From Trichoplax sp. H2 (lineage: Eukaryota; Placozoa; Uniplacotomia; Trichoplacea): DNA of 64,000 bases. The DNA is taken from assembly GCA_003344405.1 (NCBI GenBank), contig NOWV01000007.1, positions 1,116,001 through 1,180,000 of the forward strand. The letters are read 5' to 3'. Below the pieces are notes generated by a model that saw only the letters and a list, made by a program, of their open reading frames with translations, searched no databases and was not told the DNA's origin. A program made the translations under genes and the position numbers. This document shows, in pieces, positions 13,112 through 24,072 of the stretch (positions within the stretch are counted from its first letter, which is position 1; each line of letters begins with the position of its first letter).

Positions 13112-13810
13112 ATAGGAAAGAAAGAAAAACCGCTTGAAGCGCACTTCAAACGATCCAATCATTTGAATTGATCATCACATGACCGCCAGCGAGACCACAC
13201 ACCGAACCACAATGGAGTCAGCTATCCCTGCGCATGTGTAAAACCAGCCACTTCTTGTAAAAATAGGCCACAGTAACAGTATGGACATAGTGTACACTGT
13301 ACACTGTACAGTACACTATTAGAGAGTGGGTGGTCCAGGCCTGTGTGGTAGCAGATGGTACTGTGTACTGTAGGAAATCCATGAGCTTATGTGAATATAA
13401 TGATTCAAGTATTATTGAAAATTTACTTTTACTAACTAAGATAGAATCTTCAGCTCATCAGCTACATGCTGGTATAAAAATCGATACAGTTTTGATATTG
13501 ATAATAGCATTTCAATAGAATTCCTATATTCTGAAGCGAATGTAAACATGCTGTATGGACGACTGTACACAGTGTACAGTGTACAGTACAGTACAGTACA
13601 GTGTACAGTGTACAGTACAGTATAGTAGAAGAAGACCACAGACGGAACGTTGTCGGTAGAGCAATGGCCAGCAAAAACGATATCATTACTACTGGCCCAT
13701 CAAAGTCTGTTAAACTTGTACTCAAAATAAAATTAAATGAAGCTAATTACAACATGCTCATGGCAAGACAGAAAGGCCTTGGCCATAGTAGTTCTGAAAT
13801 ATACAATTTT
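13112..13810. repeat. Repeat locus matching the 5.8-kb contig
   Basis: 699 bp nearly identical to 5762-6507. It starts ataggaaagaaag and ends tatacaatttt, exactly at the ends of the other contig. It contains one 85-bp unit (from 13201) and a long GTAC-rich microsatellite. An 86-codon open frame (13601-13861) crosses its right end; I do not recognise its product and treat it as chance. Confidence 0.75.
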
Positions 13811-14169
13811 ATTTCTAATTATCGTGCTAAACTTTGTTTATCGAACTTCATAAGCTTTTAGAAAGCAGCTGACGATGGGATAGTATATAATTTACAGTAC
13901 ACTACTGTATTTATTCTTGAAATTTGGGGATGTCAAAGTAAAGTATACTGTATAAGTGTACTGTACTTGGAAATGATTAGAAATTAGTGCTATGTGCTCT
14001 GACAATTCTTGCATGGACACTTAGGGTAAAGTAGCTAGATATTGGGACTACAGTAAAGTACAGTACGTATGGTATTTGGACGTTAGTTTAAGTCATTTTT
14101 TTACCCTTTTTCCATTTCTGAAGAGAAAATAAACGCACATTACACTGTACTGTACAGTCGTCCATACAG
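13551..14169. mobile_element. Possible foldback/MITE-like element bounded by 19-bp perfect inverted repeats
   Basis: ctgtatggacgactgtaca at 13551-13569 is the exact reverse complement of 14151-14169. The tatggacgac core is not low-complexity. The interval holds further GTAC/TGTACAGT palindromes (about 13565-13622) and no recognisable transposase. No clear target duplication was seen. It could also be recombination between two units of a palindromic repeat. Confidence 0.45.
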
Positions 14170-15011
14170 TATACAATGCCTTATCATGAACTACTGCCAG
14201 GGGCCTGCTTCTGGTAGTCGTTGACAGCTACAGTACACTGAGACTACGATCTACTGACATAAATAAATAAATTGGGCAAAATAGGATGGGAAAGTGTGAA
14301 TTTTTTCACCATATTCAAAGTTAACTTGATCAAAACAGACCGTTAGTAGTATAATATTATTCATCATTAATGAATTGATTCATTAGCATCCCCATTCAGT
14401 ATACAGCAGTACTGCTTCGTTCGTTGGCGCACAGTACCGTACAGTATGCATTAACCGTTAAGCCTTCACTACTACGGTACATCAAATCGTGCAGATTTTA
14501 TCCTTCGACATGGGTTACCATAGAGTAGTTTTCAATTGCATTTCCAATGGATATTTTTGCATGTTAGTGCAGTTCAATATGGCTGGCAATTCCTGAGCCA
14601 ATTCCTAAGTGTGAACAGGTACAGTATAGCGGTGAGCGAGTACTGTAGAAAGGCAAAATTTTCAACGGTTTACGATCCGATATATCACGTGATGTGGCAC
14701 TTGTCACTGATTGGGTAGTTTAAATATTCCGCAGTTGATCTTCATTCATCTCCTATACAGCTCCTCTGACGATACTCCAAGCGACTATGATGACTATGGT
14801 CTAATGCTTGCGACCTCGAAAGCAGGCTGATCGATGCTGCCTTATATAAAAGTAGAAGTTCGTTGCAATTAACACCCAAAAAAAAACAGCATTAATTAAT
14901 ATTATTCGTTTTGGATGGGATCACTGCTGGGATTGAAGTTTTGATTTAAGCAATAATTGTTGATATTATTACAAACAGAACAGCTTGACTTGAAAGCCTT
15001 GTACATCAAAA

Positions 15012-18000
15012 ATGTCCAAAGGGTAAGTAAATTATGATAGATTGATTAAGGTTAAACTGAAGGCATGATGGCGGTCTGTCGACTGCTGCCATGCAATAAT
15101 AATAATAAATAATTCCCACCAGAGTTTCAAATATCTTTTTTGCTTAAGCTATCATCGATTGACTAGTTTGAAACACACAGCATGATTGCAGTCTGTAGAC
15201 TACGTATTATAGATTATAATAAATAACTCCGTTGAAATAAGTAATATCTTTCATAGGCCAACCTCGATTGACTTCAATTATGCAGCATAGTTACATTCTT
15301 AAAAGGAGTAGAAGAAATGAGTCTAGCGAATGAGTATAATTATTTCTAGGCTATCAATCATATTATTTGTAATACAGCTAGAGATAGAGAATTTGCAGTT
15401 GATCATATAATCTTTGTCTATGCCAGAAGTCTATCGAGAAATTTTCGAATTTTTATATCTTTCATCTGCTATCATAGCATCTTTCATGGCCTGCCAAGTA
15501 GAAATGGACGCTTGAAGATATCAATGTCATATCTTAATCCAAGAATATCATTGCATGTACAGTACAGTAGTCCATTGCAAGCTTAAGACAATAAACAGAC
15601 TACGCAGTACTAAGATTGGTGTGGACTACATCAGTACATATTCTTACTTGGGTTGGATCAAGTAGGATACTGATTCGAACTACGTAATTCATTTCCTGTT
15701 GACTATCTCATGTAAAGTATCTTTCATATCAAGTCTAGTGACATTTATAGTTTAGTAACTTTCGTAGTCTATCCACCAATGGATAATTGGCATGGATCAT
15801 CAGTCATAAAATGTATATTGACTATCTTATTCTGAATGCACGACAGCATTAATTGATCTTTAGTATACTCGTATCACTTTAAGTCTAGTGAATTTCATTC
15901 TACTGTATCTTTCCAAGCCACGTAGGTTGCCACGTTAACTTGAAAAGCCTGCATGTAATCGCAGTCTTTTGCATTGTAATAAATTGGTAGGCTATCATAT
16001 TATAGATGGACTTGCTAATGCAATACGGTATCAGTAAACGTACTATCTTGAATTACTTGATTCGACGCACTATCATGAAATAGGCATCGTCAATAAGTAT
16101 CGTGCTAAAAACTCGAATTAACAGACGAAATTATTGTGATCATAGGTATATGAGAATCACTGTTATGCATGGTATTTGTTTTCCATATATAACTTGCATA
16201 TCTATACTTGCCAGCTACATTAAGGCTTATGATGTAAATATCCGAGGCCTTATATCTTACTGTATACTTCCTAATGTAATAAGGTTGCTAATATTAAATT
16301 ACAAATTATTTGTAGAAATTTCAGAACGCCAAAAAAACCGAATGCGTATAAAGATCCGGTGAAGGTAGAAGCAAAATCTGTCTTAATATATTAATACCCA
16401 ATAACTCAAGGCTCTTCATTATACTGACTATTCTGCTATTACTGCTGCAAAGTTACTACGCATGTACTTGCTGTTGAGCCATGTAAAGTAGATATAAATC
16501 TGGCACTGCAATGGAATCATGTTGAACTTATTATTTCAGGTTTACTGCAGAATTCGACCTTTACCATTGGGGTCTACCGAATCGTGTATTTCATCTGTTA
16601 ATGATACTGAAGTTCGACTATCCCCTCCGCAGGTAAACACTAGCAGTAATTAATGATACGTAAATTCCTCATTAGAAGTATTGACCTGTAATAGGAAAAT
16701 AAATATTTTTATCAGTGTCATTATGCGGTCTATTTCTATGGTTACTGGATAGCTTAGTTACCAATAATTGGAGTACTTGAAAATTTTAGTAAACCACAAC
16801 TGCGAATCGAAACATCATCCACTTTATACTATGTCTACTTTAGATTTTTAGGTGTTGCTAGATATACTAAATGTTTGTTGATTTATGTTCAACTAGGAAA
16901 GTCATGCCGCTCGAGTGAATAACTGTGATGAAGTAAGTATTAATTAGTAACGCTAACGATTTGGTAGCGTTCTTTACATGGTTAATATGGACTGATTAAT
17001 TTTCTTCTTGATCCATCCAACAGACATCCCACCACTTCGAGCGTGTATTCAAGGAAGATGTTTCTCAGAAAGAATTGTTTGATACCTTTGCATTGCCTTT
17101 AGTCGAGGATGTTGTTCGCGGCAAGAATGGTTAGGATTAACATATATAGTCTTTATGATATAAGAAAGTAATCACAGTACCAAAATTCTTACAAAGGATT
17201 ACCTCATTTATTGACTAGGCCTATTATTTGCCTATGGAAATACCTGCTCTGGTAAAACCTATACAATGACCGGATCTTCGTCAGAAATCGGAGTATTACC
17301 TAGATGCCTAGATGTGCTTTTCAATACCATCAAACCTTATCAGGCTAAGAAATGCGTAAGTACAGTATGTAATTGAATGAAAATTCATCCTAAGATTGAG
17401 TTAGTTCATATATTAATTTGCCTCACTAGATTTTCACACCGAATAAATTAAATTCGTTCGATATCCGAACGGAAGCTGAAGCATCATTTGAAAGACAATA
17501 CAAAGCTACCAATCAAGCACAAGGCACACCTTCGCGATCAAAGTAAGGGAACTCAAAATTATGAATTGAGCTGTTATTATATTGATAAACTTTAGAATGG
17601 TAATGAACTGTTATAAATTTTATAGAAGAAAAGTGGACTATTCAAAACGATACCATGAAGGCATGACAGTCCAGGGTGTAAGTTGGGTCCCTCCTTTAGT
17701 CAATAACCACTTTAGATTTTTCTTCATATTAAGCAGGTGATCATTGGTAATTTTTACGGACAATTGCAAATTAATGCCATTTAATAGATTGATGAAGACA
17801 ATGCATATACTGTATTTGTTTCCTTCGTGGAGATTTACAACAACTATATTTATGATCTCCTTGATGATAGCTCTTTCGAGATTGCCCGGTAAAACTCAAT
17901 TTTTACACTTTGCAATAATACTGATGCTGTATAAACTTGCCTAAGGAAGAATTACATATAATAAAGTTATCCTACTATTGACTTACATTAGAACTCTAAG

Positions 18001-21000
18001 TTCTAAGGCGTTACGCGAAGACAGCACTCGTGGCATGTACATTAGTAATGTTACAGAAGTTGAAGTAGCCGATGCTGATGCGGCGTACGCCCAGCTCATC
18101 AAGGGTATTCTACTGTATTATTACATGAGCATTGGAATAGAAATTTTTAATATTGAATATACAATAGTATTATTTTAAATTTCTCCTCCATTATTTTAGG
18201 ACAACAGCGAAGACGAGTTGCTTATACAAAATTAAACCATGAATCAAGTCGCAGCCACAGTATTTTCAATATTCGGCTAATTCAAGCACCGCTCGATGAT
18301 GATGGAGAAACTGTTTTAAGAGTAAGTCTAGTCGTTCAATTAATTATTGTAACTATGAACTGTAATCATATTAACCAAATTTCATTTTTTAACTTAATTA
18401 TCTACAGGACAGTAGCAGAGTAGCAACTAGCCAGCTATCATTAGTAGATCTGGCAGGGTCTGAAAGAACAGCCAGAACGAACAACGAAGGAGTTAGATTA
18501 AAGGAAGCAGGTTAATTAATATTTGACCTTAAGATGATATTATCTTTAAATCCTGATTACGAATTTTTATTGGTAACACGCAGGGAATATTAATTCCTCC
18601 TTAATGGTTCTGAGAACTTGCATGGAGTGCCTACGCGATAACCAAGCAAATCAAGTCAAAAAGGTCTGTTAGCAATAGTAATTTACTACTGTGAGCAGAT
18701 ATCTAAATATCATATTGCATCTAAGCAATTTTTATTCTGCTCTACTTGATTTTAGATTGTTCCGTATAGAGATTCTAAATTAACCTACCTGTTTAAGAGT
18801 TATTTCGAAGGGGAAGGAAAGGTTAGTTTAAGCAAATGATGTGCTGTATAAGATTCTTTAAAAAAATAGGATTTAATTAGAGTCGTATCCTATAGGTTCG
18901 TCTGGTTATATGCCTTAATCCTCAAGCCGCGGATTACGATGAAAATCTAGTAAGTTATTTTATTCTACTTGAAGAAGTTTTTAATTAATTAATTCAGAAA
19001 CGTATACTTAACTTGTGATAAAAGTAACATTGACAATCTCTATCGAAAGGCGATAAGAATAAATAACATTTGAATTGCTTGTGTCGTAGATTTTCGTTAT
19101 GTTTAACTACATGTATTTTTAGTATTGATGAGTTTAATTGCAAAAATCTAAGAGATCATATTTTATATTTCTCTAGCATGTCATGAAATTTGCGTCCATA
19201 ACGCAAGATGTAACAGTTACAAGAGCTAAGGATATTAAGTTAGTGGATACTTTAATCATCTTAATGAACATAATTTTTACTTGCATTATACTAATTATTA
19301 TACTAAATGCTGTGCAATTGTCGATTGCTATATACCGTATTGAAACAACCTTGTCCTCTGTTGTATCTAATACTCGACTACTGTATAATGATATTTATAG
19401 TATCAACCAAGGTCTGACGCCTGGACGTCGAAGAGGTAAACGAAAGTATACTGTTGAAAATTCTCATTTTTCTCATCATGTTAAAAGGCATATAATATTC
19501 CCCAATACTAATTTTTTTAATGAAGTTTTCGTCTTTGTAATTGTAATAATTGCAATTTTTTCAGCCAATATTATTTATAAAGAGGTCGTAAAAAGTATGC
19601 GTTTCGAAGGTAATAATTTCAGCTTATGTTTTATTGCGAATTTCTTTCAAATAATTAACGCTGATTTTGCAACATCAATGCAGACGATGGTGAACACTCC
19701 GAGACACCATTCAGTCTTGGTCGTCTATTTCCAAACTATTTGGTTCGTACCTAAGATCTGCTACTTACGAGTATATGCGACCATCCTTGATTACACACTA
19801 ATCTATTTATGTTATCTTAGATGACTGCGCCAGATGATAAAGATATATTGCCAGCTCTTATGGAATTTTTAAGAGAACGTTCCGCTCACCGGGCTGCTTT
19901 GCAAATTGAGCTAAAACATAGAGGTAAATAGTCGATGTCACTAAAAAACAGTACCTCTATTATATGTTTATTAAAGTATACTGAATCATTTTAAAATTAT
20001 TCTACGTAGAGGAGGCATTTAGGAAAGAATTAATGCGTTTCGATACGGAATATCTTTCCATGTCTAAGGCAAGCACAAGATCTTACAATAAAAGTTAAAC
20101 GCTGTATTTCTAACCTCCGAAATCATTTCTAATTACATGTATTTAATGAGATCACCTCACTCTTGTGCAAGCGAAAAATTTTTATTTTGACCATATTTCC
20201 TATATTAATTAATTATTGTAGAATTTAAATGAATGCAAAGCCGAAATCACTAGCAAAGACAGGTATATTAAGAGGGCTGTTGGCATTTTTCTGAGAGCTT
20301 TCAGTAGATAGGTATTAACGTGCATATTCTTGATTCATCTTTAGAGAAGTACAATCATTGGAACGAAAATTAAAAAATTCGACAGAAAAGATGGCATTAT
20401 TGCAACAAAATCTGAATTCGCTTGAAACGGAAAATAAGACACTTGAACATCAGGTAAGAAAATTTTCAGAAATTTGCGCATTAGCCGAAAATTCTTGGAA
20501 TACAGCCTATTTCTGATTATATAATTATAATCTGTTTGCTCACTGAAGATTGATATAAATTTTACTAGATCGTAGCCGAACGGCGAGCTGCTGATGAAGA
20601 AAGACGAGAAAGAGGTCGACTTAAAGAAGTACGTTTACCAATTTTGTTTGATTGTCTTAATTTGGAATTGTATCGTAAGTGTCAAAGAGTTATAATAAAT
20701 TATTAATATGATTAATAAGGCGGTACGGGGAGCAGTCTTTCAAGAGAGAGAAAAGTGGGAGAAGGAATGCGTAAGCAACAAATGATTCTAGCGTAGTAAC
20801 CACTTGTATGTATTATAAACTTATTACTTTTATAATGAATAACGATTATCATTTCTCCATATAGGATAAACGTGTTAAAGCGACACAATTTAATATGAAG
20901 TCTAAATTATGGGAAACAGATGAAAAATTACGACTTTTGAGAGAAATCGTCGAAGTAAATTATATGCGTCTTTCTAATATTAGTAAGCATAAAAAAGGTG

Positions 21001-22204
21001 TTAATGTGCATTTCTCGGTTATGACATAATTTTCTAGAATACACCGACCAAAGCATCAAAACCTTCAGAAGGTATGGTCACAAGGCCTCGGGCTCATGAA
21101 AAACCTGAAGGTGCTGTTACAAGGTCTCGGGCTCAAGAACAAAGGATGTCTTCAGCTAAAAATATGTCAGATGTAACGAATATGAACCAAGAAACGCCAA
21201 AATCTTCCGTAAAATCTGTTAAGGTAATATCTTTAATGAATGTTGAATCAATTTTAGATTATATTCATCAGTAGTGTTATTAATATCTTTATGTAGGGCC
21301 GTGAAGTAAAGAAATACCTACGAAGATCGCAACCTTCGGATATTTGGCTAGAACATAAACCCGATGAAAATGTTGATGAAGGTATGTATTAGTTATATCT
21401 ATATATACAGTACAGTATATATAATGCATAAATCATTTACCTAAGGTGTCGATTAACGTACAAATACTAAGATAGTATATTCCAAATAGATACTTTATTG
21501 CAGCTTAATTTGAGAAAGAAGAAAACTGTAGAAACACCGAAAGTAAACGATTTCGCTAAAGCTCAGGTGCGATTTTTTTATTATATATACATTGCATAGC
21601 CAATAGCTCTACTTTAGATAACATCGATTTTTAACCAAAAGGCTAATCATTACGTTCTGGAGCATCAAGAGGAAGATTCACAAGGCGAAATTGAAACACA
21701 ACTTATTAAAGGTGACGTTTTCGAAACTGAGACTGGTGGCCACAGCGTACATTTCACTGACGTTGAAGTGCTGCAAAAGAGAAAGTCTATTGAAATTAAT
21801 GCGTGCGTAGTAATTAGGTTTTTTAATTTTGATATGCCGTCTATTACTGATATGGCTTAATACGTCAATGCAGTGATAATATTAATGTTTTTTGTGAATT
21901 ATTAAATTTTTATTTGTTATTGGTAGGCGTAAAAGACGAAGCAGTGAAGGATCCGCTGATTGGACTGACGTTGAGACGAGGGTAAGACGTGCGATAGTTT
22001 AGCAAGTCTAGTCTGTAAGCTATTGGCAGCTAAATACTAGTAGTAAATAATTTGTAACTGAAAGCAGCTATCAAGAAAATAATGAACATCTATATTTACT
22101 TTATTTAGTGTTCTATAGCAATTGAAGGCAGGCCAAATATGAGTCCAGCAATTTCCCATAAGCCACTCAAGTACGTATATAACCAATTCGATATATTTAG
22201 CTAG
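15012..22204 (+). CDS. KIF23: KIF23 (MKLP1, pavarotti) kinesin-6 of centralspindlin
   Basis: 32 exons, 866 aa: 15012-15022, 16325-16364, 16540-16632, 16897-16932, 17024-17129, 17219-17355, 17430-17542, 17626-17677, 17788-17888, 17992-18104, 18200-18321, 18408-18510, 18584-18663, 18756-18821, 18896-18949, 19177-19238, 19401-19435, 19565-19609, 19684-19742, 19821-19923, 20010-20068, 20222-20262, 20345-20453, 20569-20628, 20720-20770, 20865-20954, 21038-21223, 21297-21381, 21490-21566, 21642-21802, 21927-21981, 22109-22204. Motor about residues 18-430: [10 protein letters not shown]-loop GNTCSGKT, switch I NHESSRSH, switch II DLAGSER. The KIF23-specific neck ([17 protein letters not shown]) follows, then a coiled coil at about 510-647 and a tail with the conserved LIKGDVFE and VHFTDVE blocks at about 763-817. 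With MgcRacGAP it forms centralspindlin at the spindle midzone. The intron after 20068 starts with GC. Length fits the family (roughly 850-960 aa). Start is the ATG at 15012, which splices in frame to TPKKP. The exact last residues are less certain, since a donor-like site lies at about 22171. Confidence 0.95.
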
Positions 22205-22555
22205 ATTTTAAATCAGCCCAAGAATTACTAAATTCTTTAAGAATTTTATAATCCATGCTTAGCCCTATATTAACAAGGATAACTTGATGGAAAAAATTTT
22301 CTTTGCATATTCCTTTTAGAAAATCTAGGAAATAATTACGGAAGGTCATCATGATAGAAAAATACTTCATATTTTTTGGCCAATAACGAATTATTATTTT
22401 TAATTGATTTACCTGTAATGTACTGTAGATCAGAGAATGTTTGTAGTGAATCGATGCAGAAATCATTCAACAAAATTAAATTGTAAAACGATATACTGTA
22501 CGTGTAATTTATATATATATAGATATCGCTGTAATATAAAACACTTGTAATTCAT

Positions 22556-22561
22556 AATAAA
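22556..22561 (+). promoter_or_regulatory. Candidate polyadenylation signal of KIF23
   Basis: AATAAA about 350 bp after the KIF23 stop and before the tandem array. Position is suitable, but the hexamer is common in AT-rich DNA. Confidence 0.35.
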
Positions 22562-22796
22562 ATCGTAATTAATATCATTATCAATAATAGATTAATTGTA
22601 TTATTGAATGTAGTCGAGTATTTACGGAGGTTTATTATTCTTAGTATTGTGGTAGTGTCCTTCGATCGACTATGATAAACTCCTTAGCACTGCAGTTGTG
22701 CTATCGTCACTTAATGCTTGTATCCATGATGAGAGACTCTCAAGGTCTCTACTCTCTATCCATCATAGCTACATTGTGCATATAAAATGCCATTTT

Positions 22797-23700
22797 ACAA
22801 AACCTGGCAAATATAATTATGATTCTGGACCGCTAATAAAGTAAACAAGTATGAGTCCATGACCGATCAGAGCCAAAAAAACAGCGTTTTAATGAAATCA
22901 TCGCTAGAAAGCGCCTATAGTGCCAGGCTACCAAACCTGGCAAATATGATTTTGATTCTGTACCGCTACTATAGGAAACGAGTCCATGACCGATCAGAGC
23001 AAAAAAAACAGAGGTTTAATTCAATCATCGCTAGAAAGCGCCTATAGTACCAGGCTACCAATACTGTAATCCTTGATTCTACCCGATTCTACTATACTCA
23101 TCAGCGCCAAAAACAGCGTTTTAATGAAAACATCGCTAGAAAGCGCCTATAGTATACCAGGCTACCAAACCTGGCAAATATGATTTTGATTCTGGACCGC
23201 TACTATAGGAAACAAGTATGAGTCCATGACCGATCAGAGCAAAAAAACAGCGGTTTAATTCAATCATCGCTAGAAAGCGCCTATAGTACCAGGCTACCAA
23301 TACTGTAATCCTTGATTCTTCCCGATTCTACTATGCCCATCAGAGCCAAAAAACAACGTTTTAATGAAATCATCGCTAGAAAGCGCCTATAGAACCAGGC
23401 TACCAAACCTGGCAAATATGATTTTGATTCTGGACTGCTACTATAGTAAACAAGTATGAGTCCATGACCGATCAGAGCAAAAAAACAGAGGTTTAATTCA
23501 ATCATCGCTAGAAAGCGCCTATAGTACCAGGCTACCAATACTGTAATCCTTGATTCTACTATACTCATCAGAGCCAAAAACAGTGTTTTAATGAAATCAT
23601 CGCTAGAAAGCGCCTATAGAACCAGGCTACCAAACCTGGCAAATATGATTTTGATTCTGGACTGCTACCATAGTAAACAAGTCCATGGCCGATCTAGCGT
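22797..23700. repeat. Tandem array, ~230-bp composite unit made of two ~115-bp halves
   Basis: The block aaacctggcaaatatgattt recurs near 22799, 22932, 23167, 23405 and 23632; the later spacings are about 235, 238 and 227 bp. Each unit has two halves sharing catcgctagaaagcgcctat followed by accaggctacca. One half continues with acctggcaaatat and the other with tactgtaatccttgattc. Units are only a few percent apart. The open frames in it merely follow the repeat. Confidence 0.9.
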
Positions 23701-23965
23701 AAGTAGACTTGTACAGTGTACAGTATGATTCACTGTTTCAATGGTTTTGCCATACCCGATCAGGGACTACAGTACACACACACAGTACAGTACTAAAAAG
23801 TATTTGAGCCACCGTAAGAAAGAGAGAAGAACGCTACCCCTGAAAGCGTACTAGGCTGTACCAAGACGTCGACGATAGTACTGTACTGTACAGTGTACAC
23901 AAGAAGCTACAGTACTATAGACACTTCGTACCGTACAACACATACTGTACACTGTGGAATGCGGT
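23701..23965. repeat. GTAC-rich palindromic cluster
   Basis: Repeated tgtacagtgtacagt, tactgtactgtacagtgtac and acatactgtacactgtgg motifs. The same motif family occurs at 6.0-6.3 kb, 13.3-13.6 kb, 14.0-14.2 kb and about 15.56 kb, always in spacers or repeats. Each string is close to self-complementary. Confidence 0.7.
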
Positions 23966-24072
23966 TGAAAGGTAATTCATTTCAAGCGCGGAGTAGACAA
24001 AGAGGAAATTAACAACTTCTAGCAAAGGAAAGACTGACTTTCCAAGTAGATTCCAATTTTAAAATTGCTACA

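Noticed and set aside
13601-13861. 86-codon open frame at the edge of the 13.1-kb repeat
   Set aside because: No family resemblance; starts inside a microsatellite and is shared with the repeat contig, so chance is likelier.
19183-19824. 213-codon single open frame
   Set aside because: It runs through KIF23 exons and introns; the spliced model fits the family and changes frame after the first two exons.
23281-23577. 98-codon minus-strand frame with internal repetition
   Set aside because: Pure consequence of the tandem array.
22797-23700. CRISPR-like spacing of repeats
   Set aside because: Units are about 230 bp with no short direct repeats separated by unique spacers, and the DNA is from an animal nucleus.
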